A DNA stretch of 64,000 nucleotides from positions 1 through 64,000 of the forward strand of contig NZ_QEWP01000020.1 of the NCBI RefSeq assembly GCF_003121985.1. Reading direction: 5' to 3'. The DNA comes from Marinilabilia rubra. Its GTDB lineage: Bacteria; Bacteroidota; Bacteroidia; Bacteroidales; Marinilabiliaceae. Below are positions 9,367-18,512 of the stretch, one piece after another. The translations under genes were made by a program, and so were the position numbers. The notes under the pieces were generated by a model, which searched no databases, was not told where the DNA came from, and was given only the letters and a program-made list of their open reading frames with translations. Position 1 is the stretch's first letter. Every line of letters starts with the position of its first letter.

Positions 9367-9514
9367 AATCTGTCCATAAAGTACCTTGTGCGTCGTTACG
9401 CTTGCCGTTAAAAACTCATCCCGAAGCATCGGGCCTCCGCTTTTGGCGGCTTCACAAGCCCCCGAAGAAAAATCGGGGCAGGCTTTGCATCCGGGTCTTT
9501 CTGTCCAGACACGT
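9367..9514 (+). repeat. Intergenic inverted-repeat element, family C copy 2
   Basis: This copy has the same 148-bp length as the element at 3693 and shares long blocks with it, including ACTCATCCCGAAGCATCGG, TTTTGGCGGCTTC and ATCGGGGCAGGCTTTGCA. Its ends, TCTGTCCATAAAGTACC and the complementary GGTCTTTCTGTCCAGA, form an imperfect inverted repeat. It begins directly after the comEC stop codon. Confidence 0.7.
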
Positions 9515-9544
9515 GATAACAAATACACAAGAAAAATATCCGGT

Positions 9545-9660
9545 ACAATAGATTTGTAATCAATTGATTAAAAGAGTGCTCTCTTTTGTGTTAATATGTA
9601 TAATTTTAGCATGATACGAATTATCTTACCTCTAATATCAAAAAATCTAACGATCTATTG
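9545..9660 (+). repeat. Intergenic repeat, family A copy 1
   Basis: The 116-bp segment begins CAATAGATTTGTAATCAATT and ends ATCTATTG, giving short inverted ends. It aligns along its length with 51965-52078, and with more divergence with 31287-31415 and the split copy at 37111-37499. The conserved core reads roughly ATACGAATCATCTTACATCT. No gene was found in the rest of the 9515-9943 gap. Confidence 0.7.
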
Positions 9661-9943
9661 AGGTAGTAATTCTGATACATTATCCTTCCAAAGTTCATTT
9701 ATTATCTTTTAATTTGTTCCCGGAATTTTCGGGCTTTAATATTTTATTGTTTTAAGGTTTTGAAATTTATTTTTTTCTGACTGATCTTAAATGTTAGAAT
9801 TAAGTATACCAGGTTTTTATTGTACCTTTAAAGGAAAATTTGTTCAGATGAAATGAGCACGATAACAGATGTCTCGACAGGATAAAGATGACTGTCATCA
9901 TGCGAGTTACATAAGACCAATAACATAGACAAATTTTATACTG

Positions 9944-11284
9944 ATGAATATTCTGATTGCCGGAGCAGGGGAAGTTGGAACACATTTGGCCAGGCTTTTT
10001 TCAAATGCTGACCATGACGTTACATTGCTTGATGAAGACGAGGTTAAGCTGCGAAGACTTAGTCGCTTGTTGGATGTTATGCCAATCAAGGGATCCGTTA
10101 CGTCTATACGTGATTTGGTTGAGGCTAAAGTAAAGTCTGCTGATTTGTTTATAGCAGTGCCTCCTTATGAAGAGGTCAGCATATTATCCGCCATGCTGGC
10201 CAAGAAATTAGGAGCCAAAACAACCATTGCCCGTATCAATAATTTTGAATATCTGGTTCCGGCTAATAAAGAATATTTTAAACAGCTTGGTGTTGATGAG
10301 ATGGTTTATCCTGAGCATTTAGGATCTCAGGAAATTATTGCTTCTCTCAAACAAGTGGGTACCAGACAACTTTTTGAATTTTCGGATGGACGGTTGTTGC
10401 TTCTTGCACTTAAAATAAGGGACAATGCCCCTATTGCCAATCTTTCCTTGTCTGAAGCATCAAACCTACATGAGGTAAATGACTACTATACCGTTGCCAT
10501 TTATCGCGATGGCAAAACCATCATTCCGAGAGGGGACAACCGATTCCGCCACGGAGATTTGGCCTACGTTATTACCACGCGACCGGGAATACCCCAGGTT
10601 CTTTCCGATGCCGGCAAACAGCAATTTGAGATACACAATGTCATGATACTGGGTGGGAGCCGAATCGGGAAAAAAGTAGCCAAGGAGCTTGAACACAGAT
10701 ATAAGATCAAACTGATTGAGCTCAACCGCGAAAAGACTTTGAAACTTGCCGATTTTCTTGAAAACACTCAGGTTGTTAGCGGGGATGGCCGCAGTTTGGA
10801 ACTTCTGAAAGAAGAAGGTATTCACAAAACAGATGCGTTTGTGGCGGTTACCGATAATTCGGAAGTCAATATTCTCGCCTGCCAGATGGCCAAAAAGATG
10901 GGCGTTAGAAAGACTGTTGCGGAGGTCGAAAATATGGATTACATCGATCTGGCCGAAAATATTGGGATTGGAACCCTTATCAATAAAAAGCTGATAGCTG
11001 CCAGTTATATTTACCGTTATACTATGAAAGCCAGCGTTTCGCATGTGAAATGTTTGACTGCTACCGATGCAGAGGTTCTGGAACTAACAGCTCAGCCAAA
11101 TTCGAAAATAACACGGGGCCCCTTGAAAAAGGTCGACTTACCAAAGGATATGAATGTTGGAGGGGTAACAAGAGGCGATAAAGTTTTTATCGCCAATGGT
11201 GAAACCCGTATTCAGCCTGGTGATAAGGTTGTGGTTTTTGCTTTGCCTTCCGGTCTGAAGAAGGTTGAGAAGATGTTCTCATAA
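9944..11284 (+). CDS. trkA: Trk potassium uptake regulatory subunit TrkA
   Basis: The 446-residue protein is a tandem duplication of an NAD-binding RCK_N domain and an RCK_C domain. The first nucleotide-binding loop is GAGEVGTHLA at residues 6-15, and the second is GGSRIGKKVA near 232. This is the usual length and layout for TrkA, the cytoplasmic gating ring of the TrkH/TrkG potassium channel. No trkH gene is present in the window. A 20-bp sequence covering the start codon is identical to the one over the start of the ligase at 4267. Confidence 0.93.
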   Translation: MNILIAGAGEVGTHLARLFSNADHDVTLLDEDEVKLRRLSRLLDVMPIKGSVTSIRDLVEAKVKSADLFIAVPPYEEVSILSAMLAKKLGAKTTIARINNFEYLVPANKEYFKQLGVDEMVYPEHLGSQEIIASLKQVGTRQLFEFSDGRLLLLALKIRDNAPIANLSLSEASNLHEVNDYYTVAIYRDGKTIIPRGDNRFRHGDLAYVITTRPGIPQVLSDAGKQQFEIHNVMILGGSRIGKKVAKELEHRYKIKLIELNREKTLKLADFLENTQVVSGDGRSLELLKEEGIHKTDAFVAVTDNSEVNILACQMAKKMGVRKTVAEVENMDYIDLAENIGIGTLINKKLIAASYIYRYTMKASVSHVKCLTATDAEVLELTAQPNSKITRGPLKKVDLPKDMNVGGVTRGDKVFIANGETRIQPGDKVVVFALPSGLKKVEKMFS

Positions 11285-11973
11285 ATAGAATCTCGAAATT
11301 GTATTGAAGTATCTGGTGTTGGGGCTAATTTATATACTGTCAGTGTTTAAAAGGTTTTTGTTGCCTGTTTGACTCTAATTGCTCAAATTTCAATTAGAGG
11401 AATGAGCCCCGAATGGATAAAAACTGTTTGGCTGTCAGAGTCTGCTTAAAATATTAATGACTATGATGTTATTTCCAAAGGCCGGTAATGTCCTGTTTTT
11501 TCCTTTTTGTTTTCATTATCTTCCCTTAATTGCGTGAAATGAGGTTGAGTGTAATGCAGTGAATTTTTGAAAATTAAATATTCTGCCAATTGTGGCTTTG
11601 AGTTAAAAGTTCTGCTGCCTCCGCCTGCTTTCTATAGCTATATAAACCTTTGTTTACTAAAAGACTCCATTACTAAAAACTTCGTACAAATTAGTGTAAA
11701 AAGACTGGTCAATGCTTAAACTATGTTGTAATTTAAAGGAACTTCTAATTCGAGACTTCCTCTTCTATTTGATTGGTTCCTTAAGTCTGGGACTGAAAGA
11801 GCGGAGCTTTATTAATACTTAAATAAAACTGTTCTTTTTTCTCTTTAACTTTCTTTTTTACAGGGAATATTTTGTGCCCAAACTGCTACCCGGAATAATG
11901 TTCCCTTGGCTTTTCTAAATAAATTTTTTCTCACTTGCCATGCATTTATGGATGTCAATGTATAATAGAGAAT
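11285..11973. other. Intergenic region with a hairpin
   Basis: No gene was recognised in these 689 bases. A perfect 9-bp hairpin, CTCTAATTG with CAATTAGAG, lies at 11373-11399, flanked by a wider GGGGCT and AGCCCC pair. It has no T-run, so it is only a weak candidate for the end of the trkA transcript. The rest is AT-rich and probably carries the promoter of the following polysaccharide cluster, but I could not assign one. Confidence 0.4.
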
Positions 11974-13260
11974 GTGTTGTATAAAGATATAATCAACAGG
12001 ATTTCTTATTTAAGAAGCAATCTATTATCGAACCCTTTTATACTTGTTTTTTATAAGGTTTTTTCCACTAAAATTCTGGGCTATATATTGCATTTAGCAG
12101 GCGGAATTATTGTGGCCAGAACTTTAGGAGCTGAAGGAAAAGGGCAAGTGGCAGTGGCGCTGTCATTTTTAGGGCTTATCGGATTTCTGGATTTTGGCTT
12201 ACCAATGGCCAATACCTATTACCTCAACAAAAAGATCAACCAAAAAAACAATGGCAGTATTCTTTATACCAATACCATTTTAGTTTGGTTTCTTACTGCT
12301 TCAATAGTACTTGTAATTGCTGTAGCCTTTATGACTTGGATAAAACCAAGGTATTACCGGGGAATAACCGAATTTGTAGTCTATATTTCATTATTGCAAC
12401 TTTTTTTTGCCTCATTCAAAGTTCATGCATTAGCCTTTTTGAGAGGGTTGGAAAGATTCACCGATTACAACCTGGTTATTCTGATATCAGCTTTTATATA
12501 TGTAGTAGTACTGCTGGTTGGGGTCTTTCTTGATATCTGCACGGTAGAGTATGTGATTGTCGCTGTTTTAATATCCACCCTTTGTAGCTCTGTATTTGCC
12601 TGGTGGCAGTTACGCTCCGAAGTCTCCTTTAAAGTTTTTAATTTTGATTTCAGAACCCTAAAAATAGGGATGTGGTATGGTGCGAGAGAGTTTGTAGGAG
12701 GAGTGATTAACAGACTGAATTTTAAGTTTGACATACTCATTCTTGCAAACTTTATCTCGGTTGAAGCACTTGGCGTTTACTCTGTTGCCGAGGCAATTAT
12801 TAGTATGTTTGACTTTGTTGCAGCCTCAATAGGTGTTATCATCGTTCCTAAATTGATAAGAGAAACTAAAAAAAGCAGAATTAAAACTCTATTTAAATCT
12901 TTTGGTCTTTTCATTTTGCTTTATTGCATTGGTTGGGGGCTTTTCGCACTTGTAGGCGAAAAATTGATTGTGTTGATTTACGGAAATGAATTTGCCAAAA
13001 GTTATCTGTACTCGAACATCCTTCTGGCAGGAGGTGTCTTTTTTGGTCTGACAATGCTCATGAATAAGCTTTTTTCATCAGTGGGACGTCCAGAGTTAAA
13101 AAGCCTTTCCAGGCTTCTGGTCATGCCTCTTAAGTTAGGCTCCATGTATTTATTGGTTAAGCATATGGATGTTGTTGGTGCTTCTATCTCATGGTCATTC
13201 ACAGCAATTATGTTATTTGTTTTTACACTGTTGATTTTTAATAGAATAAAAAATGTCTAA
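11974..13260 (+). CDS. Polysaccharide flippase (Wzx/MATE-like)
   Basis: A polytopic membrane protein of about 428 residues with roughly twelve hydrophobic segments. Its opening pattern, a membrane segment followed by VARTLGAEGKGQVAVAL, is typical of Wzx/RfbX O-antigen flippases, which move lipid-linked repeat units across the inner membrane. The start is uncertain because no ATG lies near the N-terminus. The frame is open from a TTG at 11935, but the GTG at 11974 or the TTG at 11977 gives a more natural length before the first helix. It overlaps the next gene by 8 bp, so it is translationally linked to it. Confidence 0.85.
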   Translation: MLYKDIINRISYLRSNLLSNPFILVFYKVFSTKILGYILHLAGGIIVARTLGAEGKGQVAVALSFLGLIGFLDFGLPMANTYYLNKKINQKNNGSILYTNTILVWFLTASIVLVIAVAFMTWIKPRYYRGITEFVVYISLLQLFFASFKVHALAFLRGLERFTDYNLVILISAFIYVVVLLVGVFLDICTVEYVIVAVLISTLCSSVFAWWQLRSEVSFKVFNFDFRTLKIGMWYGAREFVGGVINRLNFKFDILILANFISVEALGVYSVAEAIISMFDFVAASIGVIIVPKLIRETKKSRIKTLFKSFGLFILLYCIGWGLFALVGEKLIVLIYGNEFAKSYLYSNILLAGGVFFGLTMLMNKLFSSVGRPELKSLSRLLVMPLKLGSMYLLVKHMDVVGASISWSFTAIMLFVFTLLIFNRIKNV

Positions 13261-14404
13261 ATGCAATGTTTTGCTAATTACCATTGATTGTCTTGGAACT
13301 GATAAGCTTTTATCCGGAAGATTAAATCTCCCTTTTCTCAGCAGTTTTATTAAAAAGGGGGTGTTGTTTGATAATATGTTTGCCACCACCAGTTCAACAA
13401 CTCCAAGCATTGCATCTATAATGACCGGACAATTTCCAAAAGTTCACGGTGTAATTTCAACCTATGGCCACAAAATAGCTCCTGAAGTGAAAACTTTGGC
13501 TGAGGTCTTATCTAACCAGGGTTATAGGTGTTCTTCATTCGTTAGTGGTCCCTTAAGCAAAGAAACGGGCCTTGAGCGTGGATTTGACCACTATGTATAC
13601 CGGCCTCCTGTATGGAAAATTAAGTTTGGACGATGGAGTGTGGGCTTTAAACAAACAGAGAAGATTCAGAAACAAGTGTTTGAGAATCTGGATCGATTAG
13701 ATATCAGAAAAGGTAAAAACTGGTTTCATTGGACCCATATTCTTAATTTACACAATCGGTGGCGGGAATCGAAACAACCTTCCTGTCCAAAAACAGCTTA
13801 TGAATGTGCATTGGAAAGTTTGGATGGCTATTTGGAAAAACTAATTTCAAAGGTTGACTTAACAAATACCATAGTACTAATGGTCGGAGATCATGGCCAT
13901 TATGTTGCCGACATAGATGGAGCATTGGAAGGGATAGATTCCAGTGAAGCACATGGGTTCCATGTTTATGACATACTTACTCGAGTACCTTTTATACTAT
14001 ACTCCCCGTTTCATGATTTTAGAAAACACACTGTAAAAAAACTGACTTCTACTATCGATCTGTTCCCAACATTACTTGATCTTCTTAGAATTGATCAGGA
14101 AGACTCGATGCCGGGGCAAAGTTTAGTTCCATTGGTGGAGTCTTTAAACGGGAACTCACCTTTCATTGAAGAACCTGTTTTTCTGATGGCTTGCGGTGCC
14201 ATTCTCAGGAAAAAACATTTGCCATTTCTGTATTCTATCCGGAAGGATAAATGGAAACTTGTCTCAACATTAAGAAAGAATGGTTTTAAGGATCAGTTGT
14301 ACAATCTTAAAGACGATCCTTATGAGAAAAAAAACATTGTAACTGGCTTTGACGAAATAAGAGACAAATTAATGAAACAGCTCAAACAATTTGCAGGGAG
14401 TTAA
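13253..14404 (+). CDS. Sulfatase-fold hydrolase or transferase with threonine at the nucleophile site
   Basis: The 383-residue protein has the alkaline phosphatase superfamily layout. An N-terminal metal site (ITID, Asp10) is followed by the activation region TTPSIASIMTG at about 49-59, GDHGHYVAD near 214-222, and a C-terminal YNLKDDPYEKKN block typical of sulfatases. The formylglycine signature needs Cys or Ser at the first position and Arg at the fifth; here they are Thr49 and Ile53. Thr at this position is the nucleophile in phosphoethanolamine and phosphoglycerol transferases. There is no membrane anchor or signal peptide. It may therefore be a phosphotransferase or phosphodiesterase rather than a sulfatase. 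Confidence 0.8.
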   Translation: MSKCNVLLITIDCLGTDKLLSGRLNLPFLSSFIKKGVLFDNMFATTSSTTPSIASIMTGQFPKVHGVISTYGHKIAPEVKTLAEVLSNQGYRCSSFVSGPLSKETGLERGFDHYVYRPPVWKIKFGRWSVGFKQTEKIQKQVFENLDRLDIRKGKNWFHWTHILNLHNRWRESKQPSCPKTAYECALESLDGYLEKLISKVDLTNTIVLMVGDHGHYVADIDGALEGIDSSEAHGFHVYDILTRVPFILYSPFHDFRKHTVKKLTSTIDLFPTLLDLLRIDQEDSMPGQSLVPLVESLNGNSPFIEEPVFLMACGAILRKKHLPFLYSIRKDKWKLVSTLRKNGFKDQLYNLKDDPYEKKNIVTGFDEIRDKLMKQLKQFAGS

Positions 14405-14413
14405 ACAAGTGGT

Positions 14414-15010
14414 ATGTTGAATGATATTATTTATTGGCTTGATCTGAAAAAAGAGACCAAGATACTTTGGTTGTCAGATAAAAGGGAGAAAAAAAAGTTT
14501 ACATTTTTGAAAGGTCTTACAGTAAAATATTCGGGGTATAACAATTTTTTTTCAAAAAATGATGGTTTTTATGATTTGTGTTTTTGTGATTTCCCGTATT
14601 CGATGAATGATGGAAACAAATTAGAAATAAAAGATGTGTTTGATAAGTTTCAAGGGGAGCGGGTTTTGGTTTGGAATGTAAAATCAGACCTATTTAGTGA
14701 TTTTTTGATAAGACCTTTATTGGGCATTTACTCCTTTCCTGGTAAAAAAACATATTACTTACCAATAAATGAGTTGCAAGCACTATCACCTGAGTGGGAA
14801 ATAGAAAAACAACTTTTTGTATACTGCCACAAAGCAAACGGGTTTTTGCTCAGCGATTCAGCTTTTTTTCTGAACAGTCTTCAGATTTGGTTCCCAAACT
14901 CCAGGCGAATTAACTTTCTTAATTTGATCCTAAAGAGCAAGTGCATCTTTAAATGGCTGAAGAAAAAATGGCCGGTCCGAATTCTGGTTTGTAAAAAGGT
15001 TATCAATTAA
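14414..15010 (+). CDS. Orphan protein in polysaccharide cluster
   Basis: I do not recognise this 198-residue protein. It is basic at the C-terminus, rich in aromatic residues and lacks a signal peptide. The alternation of short hydrophobic strands (KILWLSD, FYDLCFCDFPY, RVLVWNV) is compatible with a Rossmann-like fold such as a degenerate methyltransferase, but no binding loop is visible. It lies 9 bp after the sulfatase-like gene and 6 bp before the kinase-like gene, so the three are probably co-transcribed and may work on the same substrate. Confidence 0.65.
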   Translation: MLNDIIYWLDLKKETKILWLSDKREKKKFTFLKGLTVKYSGYNNFFSKNDGFYDLCFCDFPYSMNDGNKLEIKDVFDKFQGERVLVWNVKSDLFSDFLIRPLLGIYSFPGKKTYYLPINELQALSPEWEIEKQLFVYCHKANGFLLSDSAFFLNSLQIWFPNSRRINFLNLILKSKCIFKWLKKKWPVRILVCKKVIN

Positions 15011-15016
15011 AAGGGA

Positions 15017-15961
15017 ATGAGTTATTCCAAAGAACTAAATAAGCACATTCAAAGAAAGCATCCAATTTGTGAAATATCAACAGTTATGGCCGATAATAAT
15101 AGGTACTTTGGTCATGCTGTCCATTTTTATGTGTTTGTATCCAACCGTCTTAATTACGTTATATCTACTTATAAAGAAGCAAGTGCTTCCCGGATGAAAC
15201 GGGAAAACACAGTAATGATGAGTTTGAAAAATCAAGTGAGAAGCCAAGCTTTTATGGATTCTCTTTTGTTTTCGTTTGAAATATTATGTATAGATGATGA
15301 GTATTTTAGGGTTCAGGGGTTTGTTGCCAGTCAAGATCTTAGAAAAGTTTTCCGAAAAAAATCTCTAAAAGCGATTGAGAAATACTTAAATGTATCCTTC
15401 GACTGGCTTTCATCCTTTCAGGGAATTAGAAAAAAACAAAATGCATCACATGATGAGTTGGTAAAGGAAATAGAAGAGATTACTCATATTTTATCGGAGG
15501 AGCATACCGGAAGACGATGGTTAAATGAACTTATCAACAGTGTTTCCATCCATCATTGGGAATTGACAAAAGGTTTTTCTCATGGTGATTTCTGTTTCTA
15601 TAATTGCCTTTATAATGGGTGCGACCGTTTCCTGGTTTTCGATTGGGAACATGTTAGCGAATTTTACTGGCTTTTTTATGATCCAATCCTGAATGTGAAC
15701 TCTGTTTGGCAGTATTTTTTTGAAAGAGGCAGGGTCAAAAGTATGTATGATGTTCTTATCTTAAAGCGAAATGAGAAGAAATTTGAGGTTTTACTTTCCA
15801 AATATGTGGATCTTATTTCAGGCAAATACCGATTGTCATTAAAGCAGTTTTTGTTACTAAGTGTCTTTGTGTTTTTTCGAAATCAGACAAGGGAAGGTAA
15901 AAGTGGCGTTATTGCTACGAAGGCACCATATATTGACATTAATGGGGTTTTGTCTTTTTAA
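15017..15961 (+). CDS. APH/choline-kinase-like phosphotransferase
   Basis: This 314-residue protein carries the catalytic loop of the aminoglycoside phosphotransferase and choline kinase superfamily. HGDFCFYN begins at His189, with Asp191 as expected catalytic base, followed by FDWEH with the metal-binding aspartate. The N-terminal lobe is divergent. In a polysaccharide locus the likely substrate is a small alcohol or a sugar hydroxyl rather than an antibiotic. It follows an orphan gene and a sulfatase-fold gene, which hints at a phosphorylated substituent. A 188-bp gap without features separates it from the next gene. Confidence 0.7.
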   Translation: MSYSKELNKHIQRKHPICEISTVMADNNRYFGHAVHFYVFVSNRLNYVISTYKEASASRMKRENTVMMSLKNQVRSQAFMDSLLFSFEILCIDDEYFRVQGFVASQDLRKVFRKKSLKAIEKYLNVSFDWLSSFQGIRKKQNASHDELVKEIEEITHILSEEHTGRRWLNELINSVSIHHWELTKGFSHGDFCFYNCLYNGCDRFLVFDWEHVSEFYWLFYDPILNVNSVWQYFFERGRVKSMYDVLILKRNEKKFEVLLSKYVDLISGKYRLSLKQFLLLSVFVFFRNQTREGKSGVIATKAPYIDINGVLSF

Positions 15962-16149
15962 AATGGTCTAAGCTTTTATGATTATGCTCAAACTATTATT
16001 GATCGTTAGAGGTAAGATAATTCATATGGTATTGAAAACAGCATATTACAATGAGTTGTTGAGTCGGTCTTCAAGCTTTTTAAATGTGTTGAAATTTACT
16101 TTTTGCTAAGATCTTAAGGTAATTAATTCTTTTTGGTTGATCTCAGGAT

Positions 16150-17355
16150 ATGCATATCTGTTATTATATTCATAATTATCCTTTATGGAAAAGTGGTGGT
16201 GTTGGAACCTTTGTCCGAACCATTGGAAAAAAGATGACGGAATATGGCATTGAAGTATCAGTGATAGTGGCCGATGGTGCTTCCAATGATTCAAAGATCA
16301 TTGATAATGGAGTTGAGGTATATCGATTGAAAGAATCGAAGTGGATTACCGGAAAGTTTATTCCCAATTCAATTTGTTTGCACCGAAAAATTAAAGAAAT
16401 TAATGAAAAAAGGCCTATTGATATTCTTGAAACAACTGAAGACGGTTTGGCTTTTTTTTCCGGTAAAACCAATTATATGAAAGTGATCAGAATGCATGGA
16501 GGACATCATTATCTGTCAATTTTATTTGGCAAAAAGGTATCCAAATGGAAAGCCTTTAAAGAGATGATGTCTCTAAAAAAGGCCGACTATCTGTGTGCTG
16601 TAAGTTATACTGTTGCCCAATACACAAAAGAATATGTGAATTTAAAAAGACCGGTTGAAGTTCTGTATAACCCCGTGGATACTATGGCTTTTAAAAGAGA
16701 AGGGGCGCTTGCTTCCAGAACTTCCAACTCCAAACTCGTTTTTATTGGCTCAATTTACGATAAAAAGGGAATTGTGGAGTTAATTCTAGCCATGCACCGG
16801 GTGATAGAAGAGGTTCCTGAAGCCAGACTTTTTATTTATGGACGTGATATTGCAATGAGAAGAAACTCCCTGACTTATATGCAGTTTTTGAAAGGTTTAA
16901 TGGATGATTCCCTGAAAACAAAAATTTTTTTTATGGGGGAAATTCCTCATTCTGAAATTCCTAAAGTTTTAAGTAAGGGGCAAATATGTGTGTTGCCATC
17001 AAAAATAGAAGCTTTGCCCATTGCATGGCTTGAAGCAATGGCTGTTGGTGTCCCCCTGATTGGAGGTGATATCCCATCAGGGAGGGAAATAATTGAATCC
17101 GGACGTAATGGAATTCTGGCTGATCCCAATGACCCTGATGATTTAGCCGGGAAAATCATTTTTTTATTAAAGAACCCTGACGAAGGAGCAAAGCTGGCCA
17201 GTCAGGCCTTGAAAGATATTCAGGAAAAATTTGCGTTAGAAAAAATTGTAAATGATAATATTGGCTTCTATGCCGGTATATTGAACCGGAAAATGGTGAA
17301 AGATCCCAATATAGTTGGTGCTGGGACATTAACATTTAAGTCAATAATCTTTTAG
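16150..17355 (+). CDS. GT4-family glycosyltransferase
   Basis: The 401-residue protein has the GT-B two-domain layout of glycosyltransferase family 4. The N-terminal domain opens with a glycine-rich loop (KSGGVGTFVRTIG), and the C-terminal domain has KLVFIGSIYDKKGI and the nucleotide-sugar binding block EALPIAWLEAMAVGVPLIGG with its two glutamates. Such enzymes are retaining transferases acting at the cytoplasmic face of the membrane. Donor and acceptor cannot be told from sequence. It starts a run of four GT4-like genes with gaps under 20 bp. Confidence 0.87.
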   Translation: MHICYYIHNYPLWKSGGVGTFVRTIGKKMTEYGIEVSVIVADGASNDSKIIDNGVEVYRLKESKWITGKFIPNSICLHRKIKEINEKRPIDILETTEDGLAFFSGKTNYMKVIRMHGGHHYLSILFGKKVSKWKAFKEMMSLKKADYLCAVSYTVAQYTKEYVNLKRPVEVLYNPVDTMAFKREGALASRTSNSKLVFIGSIYDKKGIVELILAMHRVIEEVPEARLFIYGRDIAMRRNSLTYMQFLKGLMDDSLKTKIFFMGEIPHSEIPKVLSKGQICVLPSKIEALPIAWLEAMAVGVPLIGGDIPSGREIIESGRNGILADPNDPDDLAGKIIFLLKNPDEGAKLASQALKDIQEKFALEKIVNDNIGFYAGILNRKMVKDPNIVGAGTLTFKSIIF

Positions 17356-17366
17356 TCGATAAGCTA

Positions 17367-18503
17367 ATGAGTCATGAAGGTGTGAAGTTTCTAATTATAG
17401 GTCATGGTCGTCACAAAATATATAACGACGATTATTATGGTTATGCTCCTTACATCCGCGAGATGAATATTTGGTTGCGGTATGTTGATGAGGTAAGGAT
17501 AGTGGCTCCTTTGGTATCGGAGCCATTGTCCTCCCTCGAAATGGCCTATGCGCATCCAAATCTTTCATTTGTTGATGTGCCATTGCTTGATTTTCAAAGT
17601 TTTTGGAAAGGGGTTGAGTCGCTGTTTAGGCTTCCCGAGATTCTTTTCTCGATTTTCAAAGCGATGCGTTGGTCTAATCATATTCATTTGCGTTGCCCCG
17701 GAAATATGGGATTACTGGGAGCTATTTTACAGATCTGTTTTCCTCAAAAAAGAAAGACTGTAAAATATGCTAACAATTGGGACAGGAGTTCCCGGCAACC
17801 ATTGACATACCGACTTCAGCAGTATATACTTAAAAATGAGTTTCTGACCCGAAATACAAAGCTTCTGGTTTATGGAGACTGGGGGGAGAAAAGCAGAAAT
17901 GTGGTTCCTTTTTTCACTGCTTCTTACGGAGAAGCGAAAGCTATGCCTGTTTTACCCCGGAATATTGAAGAAGATGAATCTGTGAAGTTGATTTTTGTGG
18001 GTACATTAACACCTAATAAAAGACCACTAATTACCATTAAGGTGTTGCAAGAGTTGTTGCGACAAAATATTTCTGCCCATTTGACCATGATAGGCGGCGG
18101 AAATCAGGAGGAAGAGCTTAGAGAGTATGTGGTTGAAAACAACCTTGATGAGTTTGTCCGTTTTACCGGTAAAATGTTCCCCGATCAGGTGGAGTTGTGC
18201 TACAGAAATTCCCATTTTCTTGTCTTTTTATCCGAGACAGAAGGTTGGCCCAAAGTTGTGGCCGAGGCAATGTGGTGGGGTTGTGTTCCTGTTGTAACCA
18301 ATGTTTCGTGTGTGAAACAGATGCTTGGGGGTAATACCCGTGGAGTATTGGTTTTACCGGATTTTAAGGAAGCGGCAAATGCAATTGTTTTCTTAATAAA
18401 ACATCCGAATCAGTATTCAAAAAAGGCAAATTTGGCAATGCAATGGGCACGGCAGTATAACTTAGAGCGTTTTGAAAGGAGTATCGTTCATTTTATAAAT
18501 TAA
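17367..18503 (+). CDS. GT4-like glycosyltransferase
   Basis: This 378-residue protein shows a clear C-terminal GT-B domain with KLIFVGTLTPNKRP and the donor-binding region ETEGWPKVVAEAMWWGCVPV. The N-terminal domain is more divergent. It lies 11 bp after the previous glycosyltransferase and 9 bp before the next, so they probably share one transcript and build the same repeat unit. Specificity is unknown. Confidence 0.83.
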   Translation: MSHEGVKFLIIGHGRHKIYNDDYYGYAPYIREMNIWLRYVDEVRIVAPLVSEPLSSLEMAYAHPNLSFVDVPLLDFQSFWKGVESLFRLPEILFSIFKAMRWSNHIHLRCPGNMGLLGAILQICFPQKRKTVKYANNWDRSSRQPLTYRLQQYILKNEFLTRNTKLLVYGDWGEKSRNVVPFFTASYGEAKAMPVLPRNIEEDESVKLIFVGTLTPNKRPLITIKVLQELLRQNISAHLTMIGGGNQEEELREYVVENNLDEFVRFTGKMFPDQVELCYRNSHFLVFLSETEGWPKVVAEAMWWGCVPVVTNVSCVKQMLGGNTRGVLVLPDFKEAANAIVFLIKHPNQYSKKANLAMQWARQYNLERFERSIVHFIN

Positions 18504-18512
18504 AATTCTTTG

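Noticed and set aside
10466-11044. A 192-codon antisense frame inside trkA
   Set aside because: It lies wholly opposite a well-supported gene, has no recognisable domain and no start context.
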